DNA from: Acidobacteriota bacterium
GTDB lineage: Bacteria; Acidobacteriota; Terriglobia; Terriglobales; SCQP01
Direction of reading: 5' to 3'
Assembly: GCA_021823305.1 (NCBI GenBank)
Contig: JAKAOE010000131.1
Location: 1-6,143, forward strand
DNA length: 6,143 nucleotides
Positions 5,579 to 6,143 of the stretch are shown here, one piece after another. Under the pieces are notes generated by a model that worked only from the letters and a program-made list of their open reading frames with translations, made no database searches and was not told the origin of the DNA. The translations under genes were made by a program, and so were the position numbers. Each line of letters opens with the position of its first letter. Position 1 is the stretch's first letter.

Positions 5579-6143
5579 ATGGGCTGGAACCGGCCGATCC
5601 ACCTGGCGAAGATCGCGGGCATCGACGTGTCGCTGCACCCCACCTGGTTTCTGGTGGCGGTGTACGAGATCTACCTGCGGGCGGGAGCCTACTCGTCGCT
5701 GGTGTGGAACGTGTTCGAGCTGCTGGCGCTGTTTCTGATCGTCACGCTGCACGAGTTCGGGCACGCCAGCGCCTGCCGGCAGGTGGGCGGCAAGGCCGAC
5801 CGGATCCTGCTGTGGCCATTCGGCGGCATCGCGTTCGTGGACACGCCGCCGCGGCCGGGGGCGACGCTGTGGACGCTGGCGGCGGGGCCGCTGGTGAACG
5901 TGGCGCTGGTTCCGGTGCTGGCGGTGTGCGCCTCGCTGGGCTCGGCCCCGGCGTGGGCGGCGGCCAATCCCAACGCCTTCGTGTTTCTGCACGCACTGGT
6001 GTGGATCAACCTCGGCCTGCTGATCTTCAACCTCATGCCGGTGTATCCGCTGGACGGCGGGCAGATCCTGCGGGCGCTGCTATGGTTTCCGCTGGGGCGC
6101 ATCCGGAGCCTGATGGCGGCGACGGTGATCGGGCTGGCGGGGG
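5579..6143 (+). CDS. M50 site-2 intramembrane metalloprotease, N-terminal part (3' end outside window)
   Basis: 188 residues are visible before the window ends in frame. Site-2 proteases cut substrates within the membrane, commonly anti-sigma factors or precursors of sporulation or stress regulators. The zinc motif H58-E59-F60-G61-H62 lies in a hydrophobic segment (LLALFLIVTLHEFGH), and the third ligand is in N151-LMPVYPLDGG-161, with D159 as the expected Asp. The conserved FGG (in LLWPFGGIAF) and AGPLVNVAL segments lie between them. The opening (PIHLAKIAGIDVSLHPTWF) is typical of the short SpoIVFB-like subgroup that has no PDZ insertion before the second motif; many such proteins carry C-terminal CBS domains, which cannot be checked here. 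Several membrane helices are visible. The ATG at 5579 is chosen because it begins the family's N terminus and sits at the right distance from TACAAT. No substrate gene is adjacent within the window. Confidence 0.92.
   Translation, partial: MGWNRPIHLAKIAGIDVSLHPTWFLVAVYEIYLRAGAYSSLVWNVFELLALFLIVTLHEFGHASACRQVGGKADRILLWPFGGIAFVDTPPRPGATLWTLAAGPLVNVALVPVLAVCASLGSAPAWAAANPNAFVFLHALVWINLGLLIFNLMPVYPLDGGQILRALLWFPLGRIRSLMAATVIGLAG

Noticed and set aside
5213..5992. 259-codon minus-strand frame across small gene 2 and the M50 gene
   Set aside because: His/Arg/Gln-rich shadow opposite a frame with HEFGH and PLDGG motifs, so not a gene.

Overview
The window looks like chromosomal DNA from a GC-rich member of the Acidobacteriota, probably class Terriglobia. 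The support is a downstream pair made of an Oar-like TonB-dependent receptor and a VWFA-related protein of the kind expanded in that phylum, plus strongly GC-biased codons (gcg, ggc, ctg). Nothing resolves a lower rank. All five recognised genes and the one partial gene at the right edge lie on the + strand. I see no tRNA, rRNA, CRISPR array, insertion sequence or integrase.

Layout: (1) 2-1714 is the C-terminal beta-barrel part of a TonB-dependent receptor whose plug lies left of the window. (2) 1719-3797, only 4 bases later, is a secreted VWFA-related protein with a proline-rich linker and a long C-terminal extension; the two are probably co-transcribed. (3) 3947-4417 is a PIN-domain nuclease, the toxin half of a VapBC-type system, with no antitoxin gene visible beside it. 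(4) 4418-4685 is non-coding and holds GC-rich hairpins and then an AT-rich regulatory segment. (5) 4686-4901 and 5205-5411 encode two small (71 and 68 aa) soluble proteins that are clear paralogs of each other: 23 of the first 54 positions are identical without a gap. I do not recognise the family. (6) 5579 to the right edge is the start of an M50 site-2 intramembrane metalloprotease with HEFGH and PLDGG motifs; its promoter spacing suggests a leaderless mRNA.

The most interesting part is the pair of small genes. Each is preceded by a CRP-like inverted repeat (TGTAA-N6-TCACA at 4610-4625 and GGTGA-N6-TCACG at 5128-5143). In both, the repeat centre lies exactly 30.5 bases before a TAGGNT hexamer that could be the -10 element. 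No recognisable -35 is present, each gene has a purine-rich ribosome binding site, and each starts with GTG. The geometry matches a class II CRP/FNR activator promoter, with the operator centred about 41.5-42.5 bases before the start of transcription. The region therefore looks like two separately transcribed, co-regulated copies of an undescribed small-protein family under a global CRP/FNR-type regulator. Protein function, regulator identity and transcription starts are not proven by sequence alone.
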